Assembly (NCBI GenBank): GCA_021772985.1
Contig: JAJFKX010000043.1
Location: 1-64,000 of the forward strand
Length of the DNA stretch: 64,000 nucleotides
Origin: Gammaproteobacteria bacterium
GTDB taxonomy: Bacteria; Pseudomonadota; Gammaproteobacteria; Xanthomonadales; Wenzhouxiangellaceae
Direction: 5' to 3'
Shown: one piece after another, positions 7,913 through 15,549 of the stretch
Layout of the letters: the number at the start of each line of letters is the position of its first letter
Position numbering within the stretch: the first letter of the stretch is position 1
The notes under the pieces: model-generated
Database searches by the model: none
The model's input: the letters and a program-made list of their open reading frames with translations, nothing else
What the model was told of the DNA's origin: nothing
Made by a program: the position numbers and the translations under genes

Positions 7913-7984
7913 GCCCAACGACACAGCTCAGGCGCGGAAAAAGCGCGTAGCGATTTTTGCGTCGCCTGCAGCGCTTTGTTATGC
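7913..7984 (-). repeat. attC site 4 (72 bp)
   Basis: Outer boxes GCCCAAC (7913-7919) and GTTATGC (7978-7984), with inner arms CAGGCG and CGCCTG. It lies five bases behind the stop of the gene at 7990-9051. Confidence 0.85.
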
Positions 7985-7989
7985 AGCGA

Positions 7990-9051
7990 CTACGCTGGTA
8001 CCAGTTCGTCCTGAAGATCGGGTCGACCAATGGTGTCGAGTGCGTCGGACAACCCGTCGAGTTTTCTTCGAAGTTCGAGCCATGCCCAAACATCTTGACA
8101 CTGGCGACCGCGGCGGAAAGTACGTCTTTCGTCTAGCGGTATGTCGTAGTAGTCGGCAAGGTCTTCCCAGCTATCCCCCATTCGCCTACAAAGACCAATC
8201 TTGCTCTTACTCGAATACGGCTTAGCGTCTCGCCGAACCGGGACGTGCCCGGTTCCGGGAGTGAATGCGGACTTGGAGATCAGTGACAACAGAAAGGCGG
8301 CCGAGACCGCAGAGGCATATTCTTGCCAATCGTCGTTCTTGTTAGAGTCTGCCCAGTCGCAGATCGCTTTTGCGAACAGCATGCCTGGAGCTGTTACCGC
8401 GCGATAACAGGCGAGGGCTGCGCCGTACGCCTCCATTTCCACGCCGACCAGCTGCTTCGCGGCTTCCCCCATTTCAGCATGTACATCAGCGGCGAGTGCA
8501 TCCATCCACGAGGCGTCGGCGATCACCTTCTCACCTGATACGACCGCGCCAAAGTGAATCCGTGGAACGATTCTGTCGCCCGCACCGTCGGGCCTTAGTT
8601 CTGACGGCGCCAATGCCCAGTCTCTCGGCTCAATCGAGCGCGCTACCTCGAGCAATTCGGTAGCAGGTCGTAGCGCTTGCAACCGTCTCTCCAAACCAGT
8701 GGTGCGTAGTTTCCCCGGCTCGTGAGCAATCACCATGTCTGCTACAACGAGATCGCCGAGTTTCACACCTCGGCGCTTGACGCCGCCCATGATTCCACCG
8801 AGCAACACATGCCTTGGTTTCCACACATCGATTGCTCGCGTCGTGGCAGCCGTGGCCTCGTAGTTGCCCATTTGCGGCAGACGGAGAGCGACTATAGAGT
8901 AAGGTTTTCGTCTGTTCTGCCCTAGTACTCGTGCCTTGTGAAAGGTGATGTCTGTCTGGCGCGTTTCGTATTCTGGGAGAATGCGTAGAAACGCCTGCAG
9001 CTCTTTCTCCAGCGCAAAGATCAGAACATAATCAACCCGAGATCCTTCCAC
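7990..9051 (-). CDS. MTA/SAH-nucleosidase-type phosphorylase fused to a Death-like effector-associated domain
   Basis: 353 residues. Residues ~7-262 form a PNP/UDP-phosphorylase-superfamily domain with the nucleosidase-type acidic residues in place: ALEKEL (Glu15/17), VGVEMEAYG (Glu205/207) and ICDWADSNK (Asp232). Residues ~285-350 read as a Death-like or effector-associated adaptor domain: 'GDSWEDLADYYDIPLDERR...WLELRRKLDGLSDALDTIGRPDL'. In bacterial conflict systems such adaptors recruit effectors to signalling complexes, and a nucleosidase effector could deplete a nucleotide pool. Here it stands alone in a cassette behind attC4, with no NTPase or protease partner in view. The cassette edge GCATAAC is at 9106-9112. 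Base composition is more GC-rich than the neighbours, fitting a separate origin. Confidence 0.85.
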   Translation of the reverse strand: MEGSRVDYVLIFALEKELQAFLRILPEYETRQTDITFHKARVLGQNRRKPYSIVALRLPQMGNYEATAATTRAIDVWKPRHVLLGGIMGGVKRRGVKLGDLVVADMVIAHEPGKLRTTGLERRLQALRPATELLEVARSIEPRDWALAPSELRPDGAGDRIVPRIHFGAVVSGEKVIADASWMDALAADVHAEMGEAAKQLVGVEMEAYGAALACYRAVTAPGMLFAKAICDWADSNKNDDWQEYASAVSAAFLLSLISKSAFTPGTGHVPVRRDAKPYSSKSKIGLCRRMGDSWEDLADYYDIPLDERRTFRRGRQCQDVWAWLELRRKLDGLSDALDTIGRPDLQDELVPA

Positions 9052-9105
9052 TAAACTTCTCCAATAGCGCTCAGCTGCTGTGGTCCGTCAAAACGTGCTC
9101 TCGCT

Positions 9106-9515
9106 GCATAACTAGAAATATACAGCGCAACCGCTGCTAATATCGAAATTGGCTGATTTTATCGGCATATCTGGACTTAACCCACTGTTATTATTGATTA
9201 ATATTCCTGACCTTAACATCTGTTAACACCGCTAAGCCCTTGTTAACTGGATTAACACGCTTTTGTCTGTATATTACCGAGAATGATTCTTGTTCCAGCA
9301 AAAACTACTTGTAACCCATGAATAAAACAAAAAAACCAATATAGCACTTTTCAGTTAACGCAGCCTATGCAGTGTAAACCCAGCTTTATCCTACAATACT
9401 TTTAACATTATCGGCTACCAGCAAAGGCCCTGAATTGTGGCTGTCAACACTTTTTTCTAAATCACTGATATAAATGGTTTCAACGTTAGCAATAAGTTTC
9501 CGCCCAACTTTGTTG
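9106..9515. other. proximal edge of the cassette array and gene-free stretch
   Basis: GCATAAC at 9106-9112 is the start of the last cassette read on the minus strand (GTTATGC). Beyond it I see no complete attC and no integrase gene. The stretch to 9515 is AT-rich with several GTTAAC-type repeats (9210-9255), which could be remains of an attI-like or other recombination region. The end of it (9455-9515) matches 4660-4715. Confidence 0.4.
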
Positions 9516-10340
9516 TTATTTGATCCTTTTACGTATGGTTTCTGAATCCCGACCCTGAGCTACTGACAGCTTAGCGATCTGTTGCGAGTACCATGCCTTA
9601 CCCATGTGAGGATGCTTTACAAGTAGCACTTCATAAGCATCCTGCCAATCCTGATACATGGCCTGAGTTTGCGCTTTGGCAGCCTCTCTGCGATCCAAAT
9701 TCGACGTGTATAGCTTGCCCGCCGCTGGAACATCAGTTTTCAACATTGCTTGAATACGCGGCATATCCAGCGCTACCACCCCAGCTTCAGTAAACAATAA
9801 TTCAATCAATGGTACGGTCTGCTGATTGAGTTCTAAAGATAACGGTACCGCCATCAATGAAACCCAACGCCGCCCATGCTGCCCTTTAATCATACCTAAC
9901 CGCTTAGGCTGTGAATCGTTGGTGACTTCTCCCGAGTATTCCAAACCCAACTTATCAGCTAGAAACGCCGCTAACAGGCTAGTAGTGCTTCGCCACTGTT
10001 GCAACCGTTCAACCTGAACCGGCACCCTGCCCATCTGTTCCCGCATGTGCGGCACTTCACAGATGATAAAGGCGCGGGTAACGCTTGAGGCCATGGGTTG
10101 TACCACCACATCGGAAAAACAGCGCTCTTCGCAGCCATGACAAACCAGGCTTTGCGCGGGGCTGTAGGGTTTCAGCAAGCCATCATCGACAAGCTGACCC
10201 GCTACGCCCTGCCCCCACTGCTGAACCTCATCAAAACCCAATACAGCACTACCCCCACCGGCCTCTACAGCGGCCACTAAGTTCATTAAGGCATCTGACA
10301 GGCTCAAAGCCTCAAGTGCCCTCTTCCAAGCGTGGCTCAA
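9516..10340 (-). CDS. unrecognised protein, second gene of a two-gene module
   Basis: 274 residues, family not recognised. A Cys cluster CHGCEERCF (~68-75) could bind zinc. The C-terminus (WYSQQIAKLSVAQGRDSETI) looks like a small helix-turn-helix end. It overlaps the end of the gene at 10312-11478 by 29 bases, indicating co-translation. A decayed copy of its 3' end stands at 4660-4795, so this module has been duplicated or rearranged around the cassette array. It precedes a restriction-type cluster on the opposite strand; whether it belongs to that defence unit is unknown. Confidence 0.65.
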   Translation of the reverse strand: MSHAWKRALEALSLSDALMNLVAAVEAGGGSAVLGFDEVQQWGQGVAGQLVDDGLLKPYSPAQSLVCHGCEERCFSDVVVQPMASSVTRAFIICEVPHMREQMGRVPVQVERLQQWRSTTSLLAAFLADKLGLEYSGEVTNDSQPKRLGMIKGQHGRRWVSLMAVPLSLELNQQTVPLIELLFTEAGVVALDMPRIQAMLKTDVPAAGKLYTSNLDRREAAKAQTQAMYQDWQDAYEVLLVKHPHMGKAWYSQQIAKLSVAQGRDSETIRKRIK

Positions 10341-11478
10341 TGCCGGAATCTGCCAGCATTTTACGAATCTTCAAATCCAACCCGTCATTGTTCAATGCGC
10401 ATGAATTGGGATAAGTGATATTGAAAGTGCGGGTTTTAGCGCGTTTACCTTCTCGCGGCACAAAGGTCACTTTAACTCCAAGCTGACTGATGTAACACTG
10501 TGGCAGTTTAAGGCTGTCACGTAGCTCGTAGACCGCCTTTGCATTGTATTTGGTATTAGCTTCCAGCGTTATGCGCTTTCTGGTGTCCTGCTGGAGGGTC
10601 AGCCGCATACGGATCACCTCCACGCTCTCAATGCCAGACTCAGTGGGAATGTTGAAATCAAAATCCGCATTTTGCAACGGGGCCAAATCGTAGACCCGTT
10701 TATCAATCGTCCCATCTTCAAGCGTTTCCAACTTCAATATGGTTTTCGCAAACGCACGCTGTAAATCAGGAACAGCGCGGGTATTACGCGGTGCGTAGAT
10801 ATCCAGCGAACCTTCATCTTCACAGTACACAAAGATAATCTCAAACGCGGGATGATGCGCCAGGGTTTTAAGCGAGTCGCTTATCCATTCAATGCCGAGT
10901 TGGGCGTAGTCCTCCGGGTAGGCAAAGAAGTATTCCCGGTTGTGCCGTCGGTATGGTTCCACCTTGCAGTTCTTACCCCGGCCCTCTTTCCTGAATAAGC
11001 CACTGATCGCCGCAGCCAGTGCTTGGATGCTGTCATCGTCAACATGCGGGGGCAACTTGGGCAGATCATTACGCTTTTTCCAATACGACGGACTGACATT
11101 GTCCGCATGCAGAAACATGGTTGCACCCCGCCAGTACAACGGCCTTTCCAAAAATGCCCACATCACCTTCGCATGAAAGCCCTTCAACTCGGCCAGATCA
11201 TCAGCAAAGTTCTCATCGCCATGAAAATCAGCCTCATCCACCAACGCCTTGACGCCGCCATCACTGGCTAGCGCATGGATATCCTGAAACTCGGCCTCAA
11301 TCTCGGCCTGCTGCTCATTATCCAGCTTCACAAAGGCGTCTAGGATGGAATCAACTTCAGTTTGCTTGAGTTCATCAAAAGGCACTTCCAAGTCAATGCC
11401 CCGTGATTCAAAGTACCGCGCCAGCAGTCCATTGGAGACGCGGCGAAAAAAATGTAAATGTGAATACTGACTAGCCAT
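10312..11478 (-). CDS. unrecognised protein, first gene of a two-gene module
   Basis: 388 residues from ATG 11478, chosen over the GTG three codons upstream because AAGGAG is well spaced from it. No family recognised. The protein is soluble and acidic in its first third (DALASDGGVKALVDEADFHGDENFADDL), then carries 'YWRGATMFLHADNVSPSYWKKRNDLPKLP' and a beta-rich C-terminal half. It appears to be a conserved accessory-island protein, to judge from its complete reading frame and coupling with the gene at 9516. It is divergent from 11572 and the restriction genes. Confidence 0.65.
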   Translation of the reverse strand: MASQYSHLHFFRRVSNGLLARYFESRGIDLEVPFDELKQTEVDSILDAFVKLDNEQQAEIEAEFQDIHALASDGGVKALVDEADFHGDENFADDLAELKGFHAKVMWAFLERPLYWRGATMFLHADNVSPSYWKKRNDLPKLPPHVDDDSIQALAAAISGLFRKEGRGKNCKVEPYRRHNREYFFAYPEDYAQLGIEWISDSLKTLAHHPAFEIIFVYCEDEGSLDIYAPRNTRAVPDLQRAFAKTILKLETLEDGTIDKRVYDLAPLQNADFDFNIPTESGIESVEVIRMRLTLQQDTRKRITLEANTKYNAKAVYELRDSLKLPQCYISQLGVKVTFVPREGKRAKTRTFNITYPNSCALNNDGLDLKIRKMLADSGIEPRLEEGT

Positions 11479-11571
11479 TGCCACCACTCCTTTTCATCAG
11501 CCCCCCACTATGCTGTATCATCTCGGAGATATTAGGACATTGTGTTAATTTTAGGTTATGTGTAAATAAAC

Positions 11572-11907
11572 ATGGAAGAAATATTTCTAAAATTAACTGA
11601 ATACCCACTAGCACTCAAAGGAGGACTGGAGTCTACGAGCGAAGCAAGTGAGCGACCATTACTCACTGGTCGTTTAGCGGCTGCAGCTGAAATCTATGCA
11701 TTGCTGCATCAGTCCGGCGAGGCATCAGACGTTCATGAACTAGTGCAATCTGAGATTCGTGTGCATGGCTGGTCATTTATTTCTGGCCAAACACGTGAGG
11801 TTATTGCAAAAAAATGGATGGCATTTACTAGTGCGCAGGTATCAAACAGTGAAACACATAACAAGTTTAGGCAGCATCGCCCAAGGTATGTGAATAAAGA
11901 AGGATAG
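11572..11907 (+). CDS. small unrecognised protein upstream of the GmrSD-like gene
   Basis: 111 residues: 'MEEIFLKLTEYPLALKGGLESTSEASERPLLTGRLAAAAEIYALLHQSGEASDVHELVQSEIR...'. It is helical, with no signal peptide or known motif. It ends eight bases before the DUF262/DUF1524 gene and shares its strand, so the two probably form a transcription unit. It may be a partner of that nuclease, but no sequence evidence shows it. Confidence 0.55.
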   Translation: MEEIFLKLTEYPLALKGGLESTSEASERPLLTGRLAAAAEIYALLHQSGEASDVHELVQSEIRVHGWSFISGQTREVIAKKWMAFTSAQVSNSETHNKFRQHRPRYVNKEG

Positions 11908-11915
11908 CTAGCATC

Positions 11916-13811
11916 ATGCAACCAACAAATGTCAATGTAAGTGCCCTATTCGGAAATAAGGTGCAGTTCAGGATTCCGCTCTTTCAGCGACATTATGTAT
12001 GGGATATGGAAGATCAGTGGCAACCACTGTGGGAGGATATTGAGGAAAAATCCAACCAAAGGTTATTGCAGCAACAGAGAGATAAATTTAGTCATTTTAC
12101 CGGCGCTATCGTAATCCAGCAAAAACCAACCAATGTAGATGAAGTTCCAAAGTATGAAATCATTGACGGCCAACAGCGTCTAACAACATTCCAAATAATT
12201 TTATGCGCACTCAGAGATATAAGTAAGTCGCTAGAATATGATGATATAGCTGACGAGGTTGATGGCTATGTATTAAACAAGGGGATGCTGTCAAAAGATT
12301 ATGAAGACGAACATTACAAGCTAATTCCAACAGATTTTGATCGTTTTTCGCTAAAAGAAATTGTTGAATCTGCTACAGATGACAAGCTAGTAGAGAAGAA
12401 AGGGAGAATTCGTTCTGCATTTGAATATTTTAGTCATAAGATTGAAAAATATACTCATAGTGATCGTAAGAAACTACTATCTTTGTTCCACTCAGTTCTA
12501 AATGATTTCGGTCTCGTTCAAATTTTGATCGATTCAGACGACGAACCGGAAATGATCTTTGAGTCATTAAATGGGAGAGGAAAAAGCTTACTGCAGTTTG
12601 ATTTGTTAAGAAATAACCTCTTCTTAAGAACCCGCATATCTGAACAAGATAGAGATTTATTGTATAGAGATTTTTGGAGCCATTTTGAAACAGACTACTG
12701 GGAGAAAAAAGTAAAGCTTGGCCGCAGAAGGATAATTATATCAGAGTTATTTTTTCAACACTTTTTAATGGCAAAACTTTCTACAGATAGCGTCGCGCCA
12801 TTTTTTAAAGTCTATCAGAGGCAATATCGGAAAAATCTACAAAAAGATCAAGGTTCAGCGTATGAGCTAGGCGAGCTATGCCGATACTCAAAAATATATA
12901 AAGAAATTACAGAGTGTGATCCAGGTTCACCGATTGGTGAACCAATGAAATTCTATAAGTTATTTGACATAACGAGCCTGCATCCATTTGTCTTGTACCT
13001 TGAAAATGAAATCGAGCTGCAAGAATACGAATCAAGATATGTGTACAGAGCTTTAGAGGCATATACCATTCGCAGAATGCTTTGCACCACGCAAGGACAT
13101 AAAAATTTTAATAAGTTTTTTTCTGAGGTGATAAGACGGCTCAAGAGAGATGGGTTCTCCACTGAGAATCTCATTCAAGCACTCAAAGAGCAGGCGTCTA
13201 ATACCACTAAATGGCCTAATGATTATGACGTAAAAACTGCTTTACATGGTCACTGGTCCGAAATCAACGTTAATCGTAACGTTATTCGCTATATTCTGTA
13301 TCGTATTGAGCTGTATAAAAGAAGTGGCAACAGGTTTATAGAAAAAGTTGAATTGCCATTCAAGCAGTTCACACTTGAACATATATTACCGGAAAAATGG
13401 AAACCAAATTGGTTATTGAGTACACCTGATGGAGAACTAAAGTATGAGGACCTTTTTTCAGGTGAGTATAAGGAAAATACTCCTCTGTGGTATTTAATTC
13501 CATCGAACGAAGGGCTAAAAAAAGAGACTTATTTAGAGGCGGTTGAAATTGCGCAAGAACGTGATGGATTAAAGCAAAGTATCGGTAATTTGACTGTGCT
13601 GACAGGAAGTTTAAATTCAAGCTTATCAAATAGCTCATATGAAGATAAGAGAGAATCACTATTTAGCAATTCTACTCTTATCTTAAGTAAGGAGATTTAT
13701 AAAAATATCAGCTGGGATGTAAAAGAAATAAGAAACAGAGAGGATGAAATATATAGTGTTTTTTGTGAGATTTGGCCCGATGCTCAATGGTTTGCAGAAA
13801 ACATCATATAA
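11916..13811 (+). CDS. GmrSD-like DUF262/DUF1524 protein
   Basis: 631 residues. The N-terminal DUF262 domain has the ParB/Srx-like signature IDGQQRLTTFQ at ~82-92 and 'IPLFQRHYVW' near residue 25. The C-terminal DUF1524 domain carries an HNH-type nuclease: EHILPEKW (His ~488) and IGNLTVLTGSLNSSLSN (~555-571). GmrSD-type proteins are NTP-dependent type IV restriction enzymes that attack modified phage DNA; in this form S and D parts are fused, as in BrxU/GmrSD homologues. It stands next to a type III restriction pair, so the locus is a defence cluster. Its stop overlaps the first box of a possible attC-like element (13,806-13,872). Confidence 0.88.
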   Translation: MQPTNVNVSALFGNKVQFRIPLFQRHYVWDMEDQWQPLWEDIEEKSNQRLLQQQRDKFSHFTGAIVIQQKPTNVDEVPKYEIIDGQQRLTTFQIILCALRDISKSLEYDDIADEVDGYVLNKGMLSKDYEDEHYKLIPTDFDRFSLKEIVESATDDKLVEKKGRIRSAFEYFSHKIEKYTHSDRKKLLSLFHSVLNDFGLVQILIDSDDEPEMIFESLNGRGKSLLQFDLLRNNLFLRTRISEQDRDLLYRDFWSHFETDYWEKKVKLGRRRIIISELFFQHFLMAKLSTDSVAPFFKVYQRQYRKNLQKDQGSAYELGELCRYSKIYKEITECDPGSPIGEPMKFYKLFDITSLHPFVLYLENEIELQEYESRYVYRALEAYTIRRMLCTTQGHKNFNKFFSEVIRRLKRDGFSTENLIQALKEQASNTTKWPNDYDVKTALHGHWSEINVNRNVIRYILYRIELYKRSGNRFIEKVELPFKQFTLEHILPEKWKPNWLLSTPDGELKYEDLFSGEYKENTPLWYLIPSNEGLKKETYLEAVEIAQERDGLKQSIGNLTVLTGSLNSSLSNSSYEDKRESLFSNSTLILSKEIYKNISWDVKEIRNREDEIYSVFCEIWPDAQWFAENII

Positions 13812-13872
13812 CAAGGCGCTCGTTCGGGCATTCCCTACGCTCCGTTCACGCTGCACAGCTTGGCCGTTAAAT
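13806..13872 (+). repeat. possible degenerate attC-like element
   Basis: ATATAAC (13806-13812, overlapping the stop codon) and GTTAAAT (13866-13872) match attC outer-box patterns 67 bases apart, with AAG/CTT inner bases next to the boxes. The inner symmetry is poorer than in the four sites at 5-8 kb and the orientation is opposite, so this is tentative. Confidence 0.3.
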
Positions 13873-13940
13873 CATCATATTTCAATACCTTACCAATGAA
13901 TACACACAATCTGGATATCGAGAAAAGCGAGTAGTAATTA

Positions 13941-15530
13941 ATGCCCATACTCAATTGGCTGAACAAAGATGAGGCCGTTACCGCCGCCAAGCGCAGTGCC
14001 TACCGTCTACTGGAAGAAGCGCCAACGCTATCCTATGGCAACCCAGACAATGAAAACCTGCTGATTCAGGGTGATAATCTGGAAGCATTGAAAGCGTTGA
14101 TTCCGTTTTATGCTGGGAAAGTGAAATGCATATTCATCGATCCACCGTACAACACAAAATCAGCTTTTGAACACTATGATGACAATTTAGAACACAGCCA
14201 ATGGCTATCTTTAATGTATCCAAGGTTAGAAATATTGAGAGACCTACTAACTCAAGACGGTAGCATATGGGTAACAATTGACGATAATGAAGCTCACTAT
14301 CTTAAAGTAATGATGGATGAAATTTTCGGGAGGAAGAACTTCATCTTAAGCATCGCTTGGCAAAAACGAGATGGTGCACCAAATGATAGAACAATTGCCT
14401 CGGTGCATGAGCATATACTTGTCTGGGGCAAATCCACATCAATTCAAGGCAAAAAGACATTGCGAACAATTGCAGAAGTTAATTTCAATCTTATGCCAAG
14501 AACTGAAAAAGCAAACGCACAATATAAAGTATTCAAAGAACCAGGTGGACCTGACCCTAAAGGACCATTTAGAAAAATTGATACCACTGCAAATGGAAAA
14601 GGCGGCAGAATGGTAGAAAGCCTAAGATATTCAATTACTAACCCTTACACTGGTGAAGATGTTTATCCAAGAACTGGTACATGCTGGAGGCACCGAGAAG
14701 AAGAAATGTTAAGACTTCAAAAGGAGAATCGCCTTTATTGGGGAGTTCAAGGAAAATCCACAACGCCAATGAGAAAGCTCTACTTGTCTGAAGCAAAAAA
14801 AGGCATGACTACACCATCTATATGGTCTGGACTTGCGCTAAATCAGCACGCCTCTAGAGAAATGGAATTAATCTTCGGACAGAAAGCTGCATTTGAGACA
14901 CCAAAACCTGAAGGGTTACTAAAAAGAATTATTGAGATCGCATCTAATAAAGGCGATTTAGTTCTAGATTCATTTATTGGTTCTGGCACAACAGCTTCGG
15001 TCGCTCACAAAATGAAACGACGATGGATCGGTATAGAAATCGGAGAACATGCTCTAACCCACTGCCAACCACGCTTAAGAAAAGTTGTAGATGGCGATCA
15101 GAGTGGTATTTCCAAGGCTGTTGAATGGCAGGGTAGCGGTGGCTTCCGCTTTTGCACATTAGGCGATACCGTCTTTGATGAGTACGGTTGCCTTAACCCA
15201 GATATTAAATTCCCAACACTGGCCGCCCATCTCTGGTATTTGGAAACCCGCACTCCTACTGGAAAGAAAAAGAGCTCGCCTTTACTTGGAGTTCATAACA
15301 ATACAGCCTACTATTTGCTTTTTAACGGCATCCTGGGCGATCGTCGCGCATATGGTGGCAATGTACTCACAAGCAAGGTTTTAGCAAGCCTGCCCAGTAT
15401 AGAAAAGCATATGGATAACGACAAACACAAAATCGTGATTTATGGCGAATCCAGCAGACTGGGCGAAGCTCGGCTGAATCAGACCAATATCACTTTCAAA
15501 CAGATACCCTACGATGTAGGCTCGCTATAA
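13941..15530 (+). CDS. mod: type III restriction-modification DNA adenine methyltransferase (Mod)
   Basis: 529 residues. DPPYN (67-71) is motif IV, and the SAM-binding motif I, DSFIGSGTTASVA, lies far downstream at ~343. This order is the beta class of N6-adenine methyltransferases used by type III systems. The region between, ~125-300, is the likely target-recognition domain and is more AT-rich than the rest, as is usual for this exchangeable part. Mod sets sequence specificity and forms the complex with Res. It ends 19 bases before the res gene on the same strand. The length is near the lower end for Mod proteins. Confidence 0.93.
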   Translation: MPILNWLNKDEAVTAAKRSAYRLLEEAPTLSYGNPDNENLLIQGDNLEALKALIPFYAGKVKCIFIDPPYNTKSAFEHYDDNLEHSQWLSLMYPRLEILRDLLTQDGSIWVTIDDNEAHYLKVMMDEIFGRKNFILSIAWQKRDGAPNDRTIASVHEHILVWGKSTSIQGKKTLRTIAEVNFNLMPRTEKANAQYKVFKEPGGPDPKGPFRKIDTTANGKGGRMVESLRYSITNPYTGEDVYPRTGTCWRHREEEMLRLQKENRLYWGVQGKSTTPMRKLYLSEAKKGMTTPSIWSGLALNQHASREMELIFGQKAAFETPKPEGLLKRIIEIASNKGDLVLDSFIGSGTTASVAHKMKRRWIGIEIGEHALTHCQPRLRKVVDGDQSGISKAVEWQGSGGFRFCTLGDTVFDEYGCLNPDIKFPTLAAHLWYLETRTPTGKKKSSPLLGVHNNTAYYLLFNGILGDRRAYGGNVLTSKVLASLPSIEKHMDNDKHKIVIYGESSRLGEARLNQTNITFKQIPYDVGSL

Positions 15531-15549
15531 ACTATAGGGCACGAATATC

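Noticed and set aside
8201-8925. Several long plus-strand open frames across the nucleosidase gene
   Set aside because: They are shadows of the GC-richer 7990-9051 gene and show no protein-like motifs or ribosome sites.
9113-9250. attI site next to the last cassette
   Set aside because: GTTAAC-type repeats are present, but no defined attI structure or integrase gene supports it.
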